64,000 nt of DNA from Escarpia spicata (GCA_963995525.1 OZ023206.1:22370371-22434370); one strand, 5' to 3'; counted from the stretch's first letter, positions 1-11,401 are shown. Made by a program: numbers and translations. The notes: a model not told the origin generated them from the letters alone.

Positions 1-2343
1 GTCCCATTCCTTTCGCATGGCGGGATGAAGTCAAAGCAAATCTCGACCAGATGTCAAGACAAGGCATTATCAAGCCATTGGGAGACGTTCCCACCAGATG
101 GTGTCATCCGCTCGTGGTAGTGCCAAAACCACGAGGGGGTATACGTCTTTGTGTGGACCTCACACGTCTCAACAAATCCGTTCGTCGACCAATTCATCCT
201 ATGAAGACACCGAAAGAAGTAGTCTCCAACATCAAACCAGGGTCAAGAGACGTTAGACGCAAAACAAGGGTACTGGCAGATACCACTCTCGCTCGAATGC
301 CAAGAACTGACGACTTTCTTGACTCCTTAGGGATGTTATCTCTTCTTGAGAAGCCTCATGGGACTGTCCTCAACCGGCGATGAATATTGCAGACGCGGCG
401 ACATAGCGATCGCCAGCTTAAACAACGTCGAAAAGGTCATGGATGACGTCGTTGTACACGATGAAAACTTTGAGCAGCACATCGAAAGAGTTCGCTCAGT
501 GTTGCTCCGTTGTCGGGAGCACAGCATCACACTTGAACCCCGACAAGTTCAAGTTCGCGGAAAATGAGGTGAATTACGTTGGCTTCAAAATCAACGCAGA
601 AGGCGTCAATACAGATCCGGAAAAACTGAAAGCAATTGCCGAATTCCCTACACCAGCCTGCTTGACAGAACTACGATCTTTTATGGGCCTTATAAACCAG
701 CTTGGTGACTTCACGACAGCTGTCAGTACAACTGCTGATCCATTGCGTGATATACTGAAGAGCAAGAACGAGTTTCGATGGACTGAAACACACAGCAAAG
801 CCTTTCAAGCCACCAAGAAAGCGTTGGTAACTGCTCCTACACTGGCACACTTTGATCCATCAAAACCAACGGCGCTACACACAGATGCAAAGGTCTGGGC
901 TATGCTCTTTCGCAGCAACACGCAGACAAATGGCGACTGATTCAGTGCGGATCACGCTTTCTTACAGACACGGAAAGTCGCTATGCCATGGTGGAATTAG
1001 AGCTACTGGCAGCCACCTGGGCAATGAAGAAGTGTCGCATTCAACTACTCGGACTGTCACCATTTTGAGTTGGTCGTCGATCACAAACCATTGGTGACAA
1101 TTCTCGATCGCCATCGCCTTGACGATATCGACAACACGCGTCTTCAACGTCTCAAAGAAAAGACATCACTCTTCTCGTTCACGACACGCTGGACAAAGGG
1201 CAAAGACCATTGCATCCCAGATGCTTTGTCACGTGCACCTGTGTCGGATCCATCAGAGGAGGATCAAGAAGCAGAAGAAGAAGTAGAACACTACGTTCAC
1301 GCGGTAACCATCAATGCATCAGAATGGTACATAAAGACGACCAAGATGAACAGCAAGATCACCTATGTGACCCGATACTAGATCGACTTAGAACAGTCGC
1401 TATGCAAGACGAAAAGTACAAAACTCTCATTGACAATGTCCAGAATGGCTTCCCGTCTTCAAGAGACAAAGCAAACGCTAGTGTCATACCATTCTGGAAC
1501 ATCAGAAACGAGCTGTCAGTGGACGACGGGATAGTCCTGTATGGACCTCGTATTGTCGTGCCCAAGTCAGCTCGACGTGAAGTCCTAGCGCGTCTTCATG
1601 ACTCGCACCAAGGGACCGATAGAACGAAACGCAGGGCGAGACAAAACGTGTACTGGCCTGGCATTAGTAACGATATCGCTACGACAGTGGCAAGTTGCAA
1701 TAAATGTCAAGAACTCCGACCTTCTCAGCAACGCGAACCACTGAGATCAGAACCTCTACCAAACAGGGTGTTTGAAGATGTGTCAGCAGACTTCTTCCAC
1801 TACGCCGGACGAGATTATCTCGTCTACGTAGATCGACTCTCAGGATGGCCTGTGGTCTTCCATTTCCCAAAGGCTAAGACTACATCCCGCCACACCATCT
1901 ATGCATGTCGACGTGCATTCGTGGAGCTTGGAGTCCCAGTGCGATTTACATCTGATGGTGGTCCTCAGTTCGCGTCTCGTGAGTTTAACCAGTTCTTAAA
2001 ACGCTGGGGCGTTCGTCCCGCACCATCCACATCACCTTACCACCAATCTAACGGACATGCCGAGGCTGCGGTGAAAACAATGAAAAAACTCATTGCAACA
2101 ACAACCGTGAATGGAGATCTGGACGATGAGAATTTCCAGCGAGGACTTCTAGAATACCGCAATACTCCTCGTGCAGGTGGCCTCTCCCCTGCACAAATCC
2201 TATTTGGACACCCACTGCAATCGGCAGTACCCGCACATCGACAATCGTTTGCAAGCAAGTGGCAAAATGTGGCGGATAAGCAGGATGCTGGCTGCGGGCA
2301 AACACATGCACGGGGGAAGAGCGTTACAACAGGCCATTTCTAG
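1..2343 (+). mobile_element. Ty3/Gypsy retrotransposon pol remnant, truncated at both ends
   Basis: Consecutive open stretches in shifting frames match the order reverse transcriptase, RNase H, integrase of a Ty3/Gypsy pol. The RT N-terminal part (51-320) shows the 'VVVPKPRGGIRLCVDLTRLN' stretch. The central RT is deleted or scrambled at about 235-425, and the YxDD region survives only as a degenerate 'MDDVVVHD' near 440. The RT end and RNase H follow at 540-1380 with several frame changes. The integrase is the best preserved part. There is no gag, LTR or primer site in the window, so the element starts outside or is truncated. It is dead: at least four frame breaks and a missing RT core. The family assignment is firm; the clade inside Ty3/Gypsy is not determined. 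Confidence 0.9.
1330..2300 (+). pseudogene. Integrase region of the Gypsy remnant
   Basis: The open frame (ORF limits 1210-2343) carries a zinc-binding half with two His about 1600-1620 and the CxxC 'CNKC' near 1695. The catalytic core has Asp in 'SADFFHYAGRD' (about 1785), Asp in 'TSDGGPQF' (about 1950) and Glu in 'SNGHAEAAVKTMK' (about 2060), which is the D,D-35-E pattern of retroelement integrases. The first 40 or so codons of the ORF are out of the pol frame. The C-terminal chromodomain-type part is missing because the frame runs into unrelated minus-strand LINE sequence near 2340. The integrase would join element cDNA to the host chromosome, but with the rest of pol broken this copy cannot act alone. 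Confidence 0.85.
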
Positions 2344-3160
2344 CCATCTTTTCCACCAGAGCTCGACCCTCTCTATTCCTCACTCCCCAGACACTGCCAA
2401 CACTCTCCTCTTCACCAGGTTCCGCTACTCCAACATGTGCATTGAAGTCTCTCGCAATACACAACATCACCTCCAGCTCCACCAATCCCATCATCCTCTC
2501 CAAAGTATCCCTAACTCTTCTTTCTCTGCCTCCACCCTTCCCGTCTGTGGCCCGCATACATACATAACAAATACCAGCTGTTTCCTAATCATCAGCCATG
2601 CCATCACTAAACGTTCCTTCCATCTTTCCACTCGAACCACCGTCTTACTGATCTCTTCTGATACAATGGTGCCAACTCCATTACTTCTTCCATCTCCTCC
2701 TGCCATCACTAAACGTCCCTTCCATCTTTCCACTCAACCACCGTCTTACTGATCTCTTCTGATACAATGGTGCCAACTCCATTACTTCTTCCATCTCCTC
2801 CTGCCATCACTAAACGTCCCTTCCATCTTTCCACTCAACCATCGTCTTACTGATCTCTTCTGATACAATGGTGCCAACTCAATTACTTCTTCCATCTCCT
2901 CCTGCGTGTAGTAGCTTGAAACCATCCATCAGCATTCTCGCTCCTCCTTCCTTTTCGGTTCCTGTATGCATAGCACCTCCAAACGCCTTCTCCCCATCAT
3001 CTCCACCACCTCAACCGCATTACCGCTCATTGAGCCAACATTCAAACTACCTAACCGAACTTCACATTTGGATCGCTGCCGGCTGGACGATCCCCTGGAC
3101 TTCGTCTTCTCGAAGCCGTCTCTTTCACTGTTGCTTGTACCATCATATGATTTAGGACAT
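2324..3160 (-). pseudogene. LINE endonuclease fragment (RTE-like, APE type)
   Basis: Reading the minus strand from about 3060 downward gives the start of an APE-type endonuclease: 'LGSLNVGSMSGNAVEVVEMM' then 'LEVLCIQEPKRK'. A later part near 2440-2470 reads 'CIARDFNAHVGV', the usual D-x-N pair of this fold. This layout matches the RTE-type endonucleases often annotated as craniofacial-development-protein-2-like. Stops and frame changes are present, a piece is tandemly triplicated (separate entry), and no reverse transcriptase follows. It is a dead fragment abutting the Gypsy integrase, which suggests one inserted into or recombined with the other. Confidence 0.75.
2601..2905. repeat. Three tandem copies of a 101-bp unit inside the endonuclease fragment
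   Basis: The string beginning CCATCACTAAACGT recurs at 2601, 2703 and 2804. Copies 2 and 3 are nearly identical, and copy 1 has a few substitutions. The unit lies inside the minus-strand endonuclease coding sequence, so the triplication arose after or during decay of that element. Confidence 0.85.
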
Positions 3161-3219
3161 CACAGCCACTCAGCAGCGCTGCCCTGGCTGACCTGCTAGT
3201 GTGGTTTTATGTCAGAGTT

Positions 3220-3475
3220 TTCCTTCTCCTAGATCACCTCATTTACTCTACATTGTTTCAGTTAACTCAGCTGTATGAATGAGTACCTGGCTATGGACTG
3301 TGGTGGATATTTGTGTACGAATAGTCTTCGCGCATTAATTGCAGCGTGGCTGAATGCTTCCCAGAGAAGTCGAGATGGAGTTCGATTGAACTATCTGCCA
3401 GGGAGTAAAGTGTAAAGCGCTTTGAGCAGTCCCGAGGACTGGATACTGCGCTATATAAGAACTTACTTTTTTACT
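3220..3475 (+). mobile_element. SINE, copy A (3' body and tail)
   Basis: From 'ACTCAGCTGTATGAATGAG' (about 3267) to 'GCGCTATATAAGAACTT' (about 3450-3467) the sequence is closely similar to minus-strand 61497-61680 and to plus-strand 61950-62135. The shared body plus a tail with the GCGCTATATAAGAAC signature mark one SINE family. The tail resembles those shared with L2-like LINEs. The tRNA-like head seen in copy B is not recognisable here, so copy A is 5'-truncated or rearranged. Confidence 0.75.
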
Positions 3476-4600
3476 ACTACCAGAGATATTGGGAATAGGG
3501 AGTCGCGTGCATTGACGTTCAGTGTCTTACGAGTACCGGGGACGAATACATAAACACTGCGGGTGGTGCATAATATGTCTTTCACCCTTCTCTTCGTATG
3601 GTGGTATGCTATAATCACTAAGTGTTTCCAGCAAATTGGTTTAAACTTCACAACTCACTCACCAGATGGAGCACTGTAAATGTGACATGTTGTATTTCGA
3701 CTTGGGTTTGAATAATGCTGCTAGTCTATGCACAAAATCTCAAAAGGGCTTTAGAAAACACTTTAGGGGTACCTAAATGTTACAAGCTGTCATCCATGCC
3801 AAGATTTATCTATGACATTTGTCGGTCATAACCAACCAGGATTACACTTTCTATAGTGATTTTTACTGGGTAGTGAGCTATTTTGTGAAAATGGAGGCAG
3901 GGCTTTTTTAAGGTTTTTCAACATGTACACAATCAGCTATATATCTACTAATTACAGGGCTACGTGATAAAATTGTGTGTCTGCAAGTGTGGAAAAACGA
4001 ATCAAGTGCGCAGCAAATTGTACATCAATACAATATATATAATTCAAATGAAAGAACAAAACATACCAAATTATATTTAAAATTAATTAGGTTTCGTAAC
4101 CGAAGGTGTACAATAGTTCAAAACAATTACTTACATACGTGATACTTGACAACTGTTTTTACATCAAAACCTTCCAAATTCATTTCCAATTAGAACAACA
4201 CTAGAATTTCTAACAAACGATGTAATTATGTTACATAACCAACATATTAACCCTACCCCCTACTTTTCATAACCGCCGCCCAAGAACATAATCGGCAGTA
4301 TATGTACTAATTACAAGGTTACATAGCTAATTTTTCCCATCAATCTCAGTTCATTTCTATAATAAAACAACACTACATTTTCTGAAAAACAATGTAATAT
4401 TTTGCATATAAAACCGAACACTAATCCTACCCCCTGCATTTCCGGGAATTGTTACATTCCCAGGCAGCACACCACTCGCTCTCATGGCGCGCCGCCATTT
4501 GATTGCGTTTGTGTACTCGTAAGCCGTTGGAGGGCGCCACATGTACTGGGTCGCAGCATAATGGACAGGAGTGTCGCATCTCCCTATTTCCAATATATCT
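3476..4600. other. AT-rich intergenic DNA with a degenerate internal duplication
   Basis: No coding region is supported. A block with 'ACAACACTA..TTTCT..AACAA..ATGTAAT' followed by 'CCCTACCCCCT' occurs at about 4195-4262 and again at 4366-4437. A weaker 'GTACTAATTACARGGYTAC' block occurs at 3945-3970 and 4300-4325. These look like an old repeat duplicated locally; no terminal inverted repeats are evident. Confidence 0.5.
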
Positions 4601-4603
4601 GCT

Positions 4604-5056
4604 ACTACTACTGCTGCTGCTGCTGATGATGGTGATGGTGATGGTGATGATGACGATGCTGCTGCTGCTGTTACTGCTGGTGCTGCAGCTACTGCTGATG
4701 ATGATGCTGATGTTGTTGTTGCTGCTGCTGCTTATGTTGATGTTGCTGCTGCTGCTGCTGCAGCTGCTGTTGCTGTTGCTGCTGCTGTTGCTGTTGCTGC
4801 TGCTGCTGCTGATGCTGCTGCTGCTGCTGATGATGATGATGATGCTGATGTTGATGCTGCTGCTGATGCTGCTGATGCTGCTGCTGCTGATGATGATGAT
4901 GATGCTAGTGCTGATGCTGATGCTGATGCTGATGTTGCTGCTACTACTACTACTAAGACGACGGCGACGACGACCACCTCCACCATCACCACCACCACCA
5001 TCACCACCACCACCACCACCTCCACCAACACCAATACCAATACCACCACCACCATC
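4604..5056 (+). repeat. Composite trinucleotide array (CTG/GAT/CTA then ACC/CAC)
   Basis: About 450 bp made almost wholly of three-base units: CTG with GAT interruptions up to about 4960, then CAC/ACC to 5056. Long open frames on both strands (poly-Leu, poly-Ala/Asp, poly-Val) are a by-product of the three-base period and are not genes. Confidence 0.95.
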
Positions 5057-6235
5057 AATTGTTAATTTGTTAATTAAATTAAATTAATTAAGTTAATTTA
5101 ATATAATTAATACATTTTCTCAATAAACACTAATTAATTAAATTAAGTTAATTAAGTTTTCTGGAAGAGCTTAATTTAATTTAATTTAATTTAATTGACA
5201 ACTTTTCAATTAACTTGACATCTTTTCAATTAACTTTCAATTAACTTTGTTTTATTGGGTATTATTTTATGCATTCCTGAGATGGTTGTCACTAGGTTGC
5301 TGTCAATAGATATAATGAATAGATGGTAATAGTGCACGCTACAAACAGTCATTGACCAAACTGACACCAAACATTAGTTAGGTCTAGGCAGTTGTCCGAA
5401 CAGGCTCAAATATCCAGCTACGGTCTTTCTATGACTGAGCTGGGTGAATTGTAATGTTCAGTATGTGACCAGATGCTTCAGTTTTATTACGTAAGAGGAT
5501 GTTCAGAGGTGGGTTCTGATCTAATAAATTAGTGGTACTAGTGTAGCCTGGCTAAAGATCAAAGAGGATATTGAATCATGGACGCTGACAGGTGCTAATC
5601 CACCATTGAACAAACAGTAGCTATAGACACTGCAAGGAGTTCTGCCACTGCCAGCCACATGTCTGCTTCATTGGTTTCTAGCACAAGTCCAACATTTTAT
5701 TTAGAGTCTGGAGGTTTCCTAGACGTAATCCCTTATGACAAATCCCAAGGGATAAACCTGAAAAGTGAACACAATTTGGCAATACATTATTTAACTTAAA
5801 TTGTCGGAATGTGCTTTCAAGTTTAGAGATATTTGTGTAATGTAATTATGCTTTATTAGCAGGCTTGCCCTCTTAGACATTATGTTTCTGTTAGCCCCCT
5901 TATTGGCTTTTTTTGTTGTATTAAAATTAATTGTTAACTGTATTGAAGTTAATTGGTATTTTAATTGAACAATTGGTTGTTAATTGAATGAAAGTAAATT
6001 ATTCCTTTATTAATTAATTAATTATACAACGCACAGTATCACTATTTTAATCACAATATATCAAACACTATACAAAACAACGCCATTAGAACGACATATT
6101 TATCACACAAATAACATATACATACTTGTTCAGCAAATATATATAATATATATCCTAACGTAAACTATTCTGCAAAACTCATTTATTAATTCCTCCATGA
6201 AAGACTGTAATTATGGCAGACGCGTATTCATTTTT
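5057..6235. other. AT-rich DNA with TTAAT-type pentanucleotide stretches
   Basis: Runs of TAATT/TTAAT motifs fill 5057-5235 and 5925-6030. Between them there is unremarkable AT-rich sequence with no open frame of note. No gene is seen. Confidence 0.5.
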
Positions 6236-6300
6236 AGCGCGTGTGCGCGTGCGTGCGCGTGCGTGCATATGTGTGTACGAGCGTATATATGCGTGGATGC
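6236..6300. repeat. GT/GC-rich short tandem repeat abutting the assembly gap
   Basis: Alternating purine-pyrimidine GTGCGCGTGCGTGCGC-type sequence runs into the gap. The gap probably lies inside this low-complexity tract. Confidence 0.85.
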
Positions 6301-6500
6301 NNNNNNNNNNNNNNNNNNNNNNNNNNNNNNNNNNNNNNNNNNNNNNNNNNNNNNNNNNNNNNNNNNNNNNNNNNNNNNNNNNNNNNNNNNNNNNNNNNNN
6401 NNNNNNNNNNNNNNNNNNNNNNNNNNNNNNNNNNNNNNNNNNNNNNNNNNNNNNNNNNNNNNNNNNNNNNNNNNNNNNNNNNNNNNNNNNNNNNNNNNNN
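6301..6500. other. Assembly gap (200 N)
   Basis: Exactly 200 undetermined bases. The round number suggests a scaffolding gap of unknown true size. Open frames called across it are meaningless. Confidence 0.99.
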
Positions 6501-6540
6501 CACTCGAGAACCGTCAAGTTCCTCCAGGCTAATCATCTTG

Positions 6541-7020
6541 AAATTAAACTAAATGTTACCCTGCTCGCAGCGCCAATATTGTGCGCAGCACTTAATGGGC
6601 AGGCACAATGGGCAGACCTGCGACGGGCCGACGAGATTGCGGGTCTTAATGGACGGGCGATCACGGCGGCGGTAGTTCAGACTTGTATGGTGGCTATTGT
6701 GTTGCATGGGTATTTATAAGGTGTGTGTGTATTATTGAGGTGTATTGCGGTTGGGCGTCCTTATCTTGGGTGAGTCAACTACTTACAGCGCTGCTCCGCA
6801 CCACAGAACAATAATATTTGTATCTAGATGTAGGTCAGAGGGGCTAAGAATTTCATATTTGTTATTTTTTGACTTTTCAGACATTCACATCTGCCATTTT
6901 TAAACATGGCGGTCGTCAATATAAATATTTTAATAACTGCGTTACGTAGAGCCGTGTAGTTCACATTTTTGCACAGCCTGGAGGATAGCAATTTCAAAAA
7001 GTGTAACGATTTATCTTAGG
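6541..7020. other. Non-coding DNA upstream of a LINE
   Basis: No gene is seen. At 6893-6920 the motif 'CCATTTTTAAACATGGCGG' forms an imperfect palindrome. Similar motifs occur just beyond the LINE 3' end at 10138-10158 and 10288-10312, so the LINE may have inserted in a host repeat. Confidence 0.4.
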
Positions 7021-7022
7021 GG

Positions 7023-7169
7023 GTGGGATTCACAGATTTATGGGGATACTTTGTTGGGAGGGAAGATATGTACATGAGAGATGGCCTCCATCTTAGTGGA
7101 AAGGGGCAGCAGTTTTCTCAGAGAACCTGCTGCGATCTGTTGACAGTGGGACAGGTTCCATCTATTTAA
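7023..7169 (+). pseudogene. LINE ORF1 C-terminus, SGNH/GDSL-esterase-like
   Basis: The frame ending at the TAA 7167-7169 reads a segment with 'YMRDGLHLSGKGQQF'. The D-G-x-H-L element is the conserved catalytic Asp/His block at the end of SGNH hydrolase folds, and such esterase domains occur in ORF1 proteins of CR1-clade LINEs. Only the last 48 or so residues are present; upstream is not coding in this frame. The spacing to the endonuclease start (about 115 bp) fits a two-ORF LINE. The esterase's role in retrotransposition is not settled. Confidence 0.6.
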
Positions 7170-7283
7170 ACTAGATTCGCAGGGGGACTCACATAAAAGC
7201 CTGAAAATGGAGGCATAGATAAAGACAGCACAAATAAATCAGCAAATAACAGTCTGGAATACTCTTCTGAAGCTGGATATAAA

Positions 7284-7775
7284 TGTGTTTGTTTAAATGC
7301 AAGGAGTATAGTAAACAAAATAAATGAACTAAACATTATGGTAGAAGATATTGACCCTCATATAATAGGTATAACCGAATCCTGGACCACCACCGATATA
7401 TCAGATGCTGAATTGGGACTGACAGGATATGTAATGTTGAGAAAAGATAGAATAGGAAGAAAGGGAGGTGGAGTTATTTTATATATTAAAGAATCTATCC
7501 AGGGTTATGAAATAAAATTAGAAAGAGAAGCAGATTGCGACGAAGCTGTTTGGTGTAAGATAGTTACAGGAAACTCAACGTTAACAGTTGGGTTAGTTTA
7601 TCGAAGTCCAAACATAAGCATAGAAGAGAATGAAAAAATACAAAACGCTATAAGGGAAGTAAGCAAACGGGACTGTATTATTATGGTGATATACAATGGA
7701 AATCTCTACAGAGTATGGGGAGTGAGGACCACAAGTTTTTAGTTTTAGTTCAAGATACTTTCCTTTCTTAACATG
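7284..7775 (+). pseudogene. LINE endonuclease domain (broken)
   Basis: The frame opens with 'VCLNARSIVNKINELN' (about 7290), the typical first strand of LINE APE endonucleases. It continues through 'IIGITESW' (catalytic Glu region) and 'GGGVILYIKE'. Near 7680 the usual GDFN motif is deleted and the frame shifts: the open frame stops at 7742, while the proper continuation ('YYGDIQWKSL') lies one frame over and meets a TAA near 7770. The C-terminal SDH motif is found at the start of the RT frame, near 7875. The domain would nick target DNA; this copy lacks key residues. Confidence 0.85.
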
Positions 7776-10038
7776 TGCTAGAACCAACCAGGGGTGAGAA
7801 TGTGTTAGACATAGTTTTGTCCTCACAGAATGAATTAGTTGACAATGTCAAGATATATGAGCCACTGGGGAGTAGCGATCACAACCAGATACATTTTACG
7901 ATCAAAGTAAAATCAGAAAGGAAAAGTAAAAAGCAGTATAGGAGAAATTTCCACAAAGGAAGGTATAAGGACATGAGGAAATATTTAGCAAAGATAAACT
8001 GGAATAACACACTGCAAAATAAGAAGGCAACAGAATGCTGGAATATATTAAAGAGTGAAATTAAGTGCATAGTAGATAAATTTGTACCCTTCAAAAAACA
8101 AGGAAAACGGTCCAAAAAGAAACACTTATCGAAAGAAGCCATTAGAAAAATTAAGTATAAACAAATGATGTGGAAGTCATATAGATGTACTGGAAATGAT
8201 GAAGACTACAACAGTTATAAAGAAGCACTTAACCAAGCTAGAGCTGAAATGAGAAATTCAAAGAGAAACTATGAACAACAATTAGCTAGTAATATAAAAC
8301 ATGACAGCAAGAGTTTTTATGCGTATGTTCGAAGCAAACAGAAAGTTCAAGATAAGGTCGGTCCTCTAGAAGATAGTGCTGGAAATATAATATCAGAGGG
8401 ATTCTTAATGGCAGAAGACCTGAATGAGTACTTTAGTTCAGTGTTTACCAGAGAAGATATTAGTTCTCTGCCAGTACCAGAGGCTAAGTTCATGGGGGCA
8501 GATTCAGACTATTTAGGACAATTAATTGTAACCCCTGAAATGGTAGCTAAGAAAATAAAGGCTATGAAGGATAATAAATCACCTGGAGTGGATGGTATTC
8601 CACCCAAACTACTATTGGAAATTGTAGAACGAATGAGCATACCGCTTGCAACTGTTTTCAACTTGTCATTAGAAGAGGGAGTGGTTCCTTTAGAATGGAA
8701 AGAAGCAAACATTATACCGTTATTCAAAAAATGTTCGAGAAACAAGTCAGAGAACTATAGACCAGTGAGTTTAACATCAGTGATTTGTAAATTATTAGAA
8801 AGGCTAATTAAAGATCACATGGTGGATTTTCTTGTTAAAGAAAACTTGATAAACCCATCTCAACATGGTTTTTTTAAAGCGAGGTCATGCTTAAAAAATA
8901 TGTTATGTTTTTTGGAAGACATCACTAAGTGGGTAGATGAGGGATCACCAGTAGATATCGTCTATTTAGATTTTCAAAAAGCTTTCGACAAAGTATCACA
9001 TCAAAGATTACTGCTTAAACTAAAGGCCCATGGCATAGGACATGGTATAATAAACTGGATAGAACAATGGCTGATTGGCAGAAGACAACGTGTAGTAGTT
9101 GATGGGGAGGCTTCAAACTGGAAATCGGTATTGAGTGGGGTACCACAGGGATCAGTATTAGGACCTATATTATTCTTAATATATATCAACGATTTGGATG
9201 ATGAAATAACAAGCAAGGTGTTGAAATTTGCGGATGATACAAAAGTGTTTAGAAGGATTAAAAGTGATGGAGATAGACAGCATTTACAAGATGATCTTGA
9301 CAGGTTGATCAAATGGTCTGAAAAGTGGCAAATGATGTTCAATTTTGGGAAATGTAAATGCCTCCACACAGGGCATGGGAACGAAGAGGTACAATATACA
9401 ATGGGGGGTGCTGCACTAAGTACTACTGTAAAAGAAAAGGACTTAGGGTTAACCATTAGTGCTGATATGAAGGTTTCAGAGCAGTGCGGAATTGCAGCTT
9501 CAAAGGGAAATCAAATCCTTGGAATAATTAGGCGAAACATAACGTATAAGGAAAAAGAGCTAATAATAATACCGCTCTACAAAACAATAGTTAGGCCTCA
9601 TTTAGAATATTGTATTCAAGCGTGGAGGCCATATCGCAGGAAGGACATTGATATGCTAGAAAAAGTGCAGAGGAGAGCAACTAAAATGATACCAAAACTT
9701 AAGGATCTTAGTTATGAAATACGCCTAAAAAATGCGTTTTAACAACACTAGAGACCAGGAGATTGAGAGGAGATCAGATAGAAGTGTTTAAAATATTGAA
9801 GGGTTATGAAAATATTGATAGAAATATTTTTTTATCAGTTAAGAAAAATTGAAGGACTAGAGGACATGAACTTACATTAGCAAAGGAGCAGAGTAGATTG
9901 GATATAAGAAAGTTTTCATTTTCACAAAGGATTGTAAATGAATGGAACAGATTACCTGATGATTGTGTGGGTGCTAGTAGCGTGAATATGTTTAAAAATA
10001 AAATCAACACATACCTCAGAGGGGCGGGATACACATAG
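7775..10038 (+). pseudogene. LINE reverse transcriptase
   Basis: The 655-codon open frame 7775-9742 contains the ordered non-LTR RT blocks: 'NKSPGVDGIPPKLL', 'NYRPVSLTSVICKLLERLI', 'DIVYLDFQKAFDKVSH' (first catalytic Asp), 'GVPQGSVLGPILFLIYIND', and 'KFADDTKVF' (catalytic Asp pair). The thumb follows with 'YKTIVRPHLEYCIQAW'. After 9742 the coding resumes in another frame ('TTLETRRLRGDQIEVFKIL') to a stop at 10036-10038, with one further stop near 9850. The catalytic core is intact, and only the last 100 or so residues and the endonuclease are damaged. Confidence 0.92.
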
Positions 10039-10122
10039 ATAAGCCAAAGGGCTTCCTTGTCCACCTGCCACCTAGAGTTAATTCTCTGGGTGGCAATCTT
10101 GTTAAATCTTGTTAAATCTTCG

Positions 10123-10458
10123 TCGACATGCCTATGTCCGCAATTTTTAAAGATGGCGCCTTCAAAGCATACTATTCCCAAATCTCAAGAACTACACAAC
10201 ATAGAGCCACAAAGTTGATGTAAAATGCATGTTTTTAGATGCGATGATTTAAAATACATTGCTTTTGACCTTTATTCACTTTACAATAGATCCGCCATTT
10301 TGAAAGATGGCGGTAAAAAAAGCCTGTTATTCCCGTTGTCGCGCTTACATTTATCCGGGCGTTAAATGTTATCTGGGTGATGTTTATGTGCATATGTAAC
10401 GCATAATATTTGGCACCAGTAGATCAAGTAGTGATAAATAATACCCAGTATTTAAGTA
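10123..10458. other. Non-coding DNA with ATGGCGG palindromes
   Basis: No gene is seen. 'CCGCCATTTTGAAAGATGGCGG'-type palindromic sequence lies at about 10290-10312 (positions given; arms CCGCCAT and ATGGCGG). AAGATGGCG resembles a YY1 site, but the motif more likely marks an old repeat, as it also occurs upstream of the LINE. Confidence 0.35.
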
Positions 10459-10535
10459 TGGGGCCTTTGTGTTCCTACGGCGCGTGGGCCGTGGATTGAC
10501 CTCGTCCCAATTAAGGGATGGGTCAGCCATGCAAG
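10459..10535 (-). pseudogene. Small LTR-element pol 3'-end remnant
   Basis: The sequence from 'GGGGCCTTTGTGTTCC' through 'TGACCTCGTCCCAATT' to 'GGGATGGGTCAGC' is the reverse complement of 43172-43245 with few differences. There the sequence is coding at the very end of an integrase frame. This is therefore a short minus-strand scrap of the same LTR family. Confidence 0.75.
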
Positions 10536-10539
10536 GCTG

Positions 10540-11065
10540 TCTGTCGTGTGTGTATTTTGTCTGTCGTGGGTCTGGTTATCTGTCACATGTCCATTTGTCT
10601 ATCGTAGGTGTGTATGTCTGTTGGTCTATCTGTCATAGGTCTGTCATTGGTCTACCTGTCTGTCGTGAGTCTGGCTATCTGTCACATGTCCATTTGTCTA
10701 TCGTAGGTGTGTATGTCTGTTGGTCTATCTGTCATAGGTCTGTCATTGGTCTACCTGTCTATCGTATGTGTGTCTGTTGTAGGTCCACCTATCTCTTGTA
10801 GGTCCGCATATCTGTCGCAGGTGTGTCTGTCTCATGTAAGTTCATCTGATATTGGTCTGTCTTTGTTTTAGGTCCATCTGTCTTTGATCCGTCCGTCTGT
10901 CTGTTGTAGGTGTATATATTCTAGGTCCGTCTGTCTGTCGTAGTTCCGTTTGTGTTTTGTAGGTCTGTCTGTCTGTCATACGTCTGTCCATCTATGATTG
11001 GTCCATCTGTCTTTTGTAGGTCTCTTCTAGGTCCATCTTGTAGGTCTGTCTGTCTGTCATTGGCC
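10540..11065. repeat. Degenerate GTCTGTCTGTCGTAGGTC-type minisatellite
   Basis: About 500 bp built from variants of CTGTCTGTCRTAGGTC. A higher-order 99-bp duplication is visible: 'GTCTGGTTATCTGTCACATG' at 10570 recurs with one change at 10669. Open frames across it are artefacts. Confidence 0.85.
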
Positions 11066-11359
11066 AAACTATATTCTGTTCAAAACATAATCACAGTTGT
11101 AAATGATAAATCTTTGTCGTTGCTCTACTGGATACTTGCCATTAATTACTTTTTTCAAATGTACCTTTTCTAAATAATCAATTTTAAAGTTACTTAATCA
11201 AATACTTTGTATTCAAAACCACCCAAAATGTAAAATAAAATTGTTAATAATGGCACAAGTTATTTTCTTTATGCCTAAACTGTTCGCACTAACGAGGATA
11301 ATCGTAATATGAGACGTATTAGTTGTGATGAATTATGCATAAACGATCCCCCGTATGCC

Positions 11360-11401
<42 letters not shown>

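Larger units (their letters stand above)
7022..10122 (+). mobile_element. Non-LTR retrotransposon (CR1/jockey-like LINE), 5'-truncated, with ORF1 tail, EN, RT and 3' UTR
   Basis: In order on the plus strand: an SGNH-esterase-like ORF1 end (7023-7169), an APE endonuclease (7284-7775), a reverse transcriptase (7775-9742 plus out-of-frame end to 10038), and a short 3' UTR ending in 'CTTGTTAAATCTTGTTAAATCTT', a tandem 3' tail typical of non-LTR elements. Breaks: an EN frameshift with a stop near 7770 and a frameshift at about 9740. It is otherwise well preserved, so insertion is fairly recent. The clade call rests on the esterase tail and RT style and needs a phylogeny. Confidence 0.9.

Noticed and set aside
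4503..5087. Long poly-Leu/Ala/Val open frames
   Set aside because: Products of three-base periodic microsatellites open on both strands.
6179..6719. Open frames spanning the N gap
   Set aside because: Frame through undetermined bases has no meaning.
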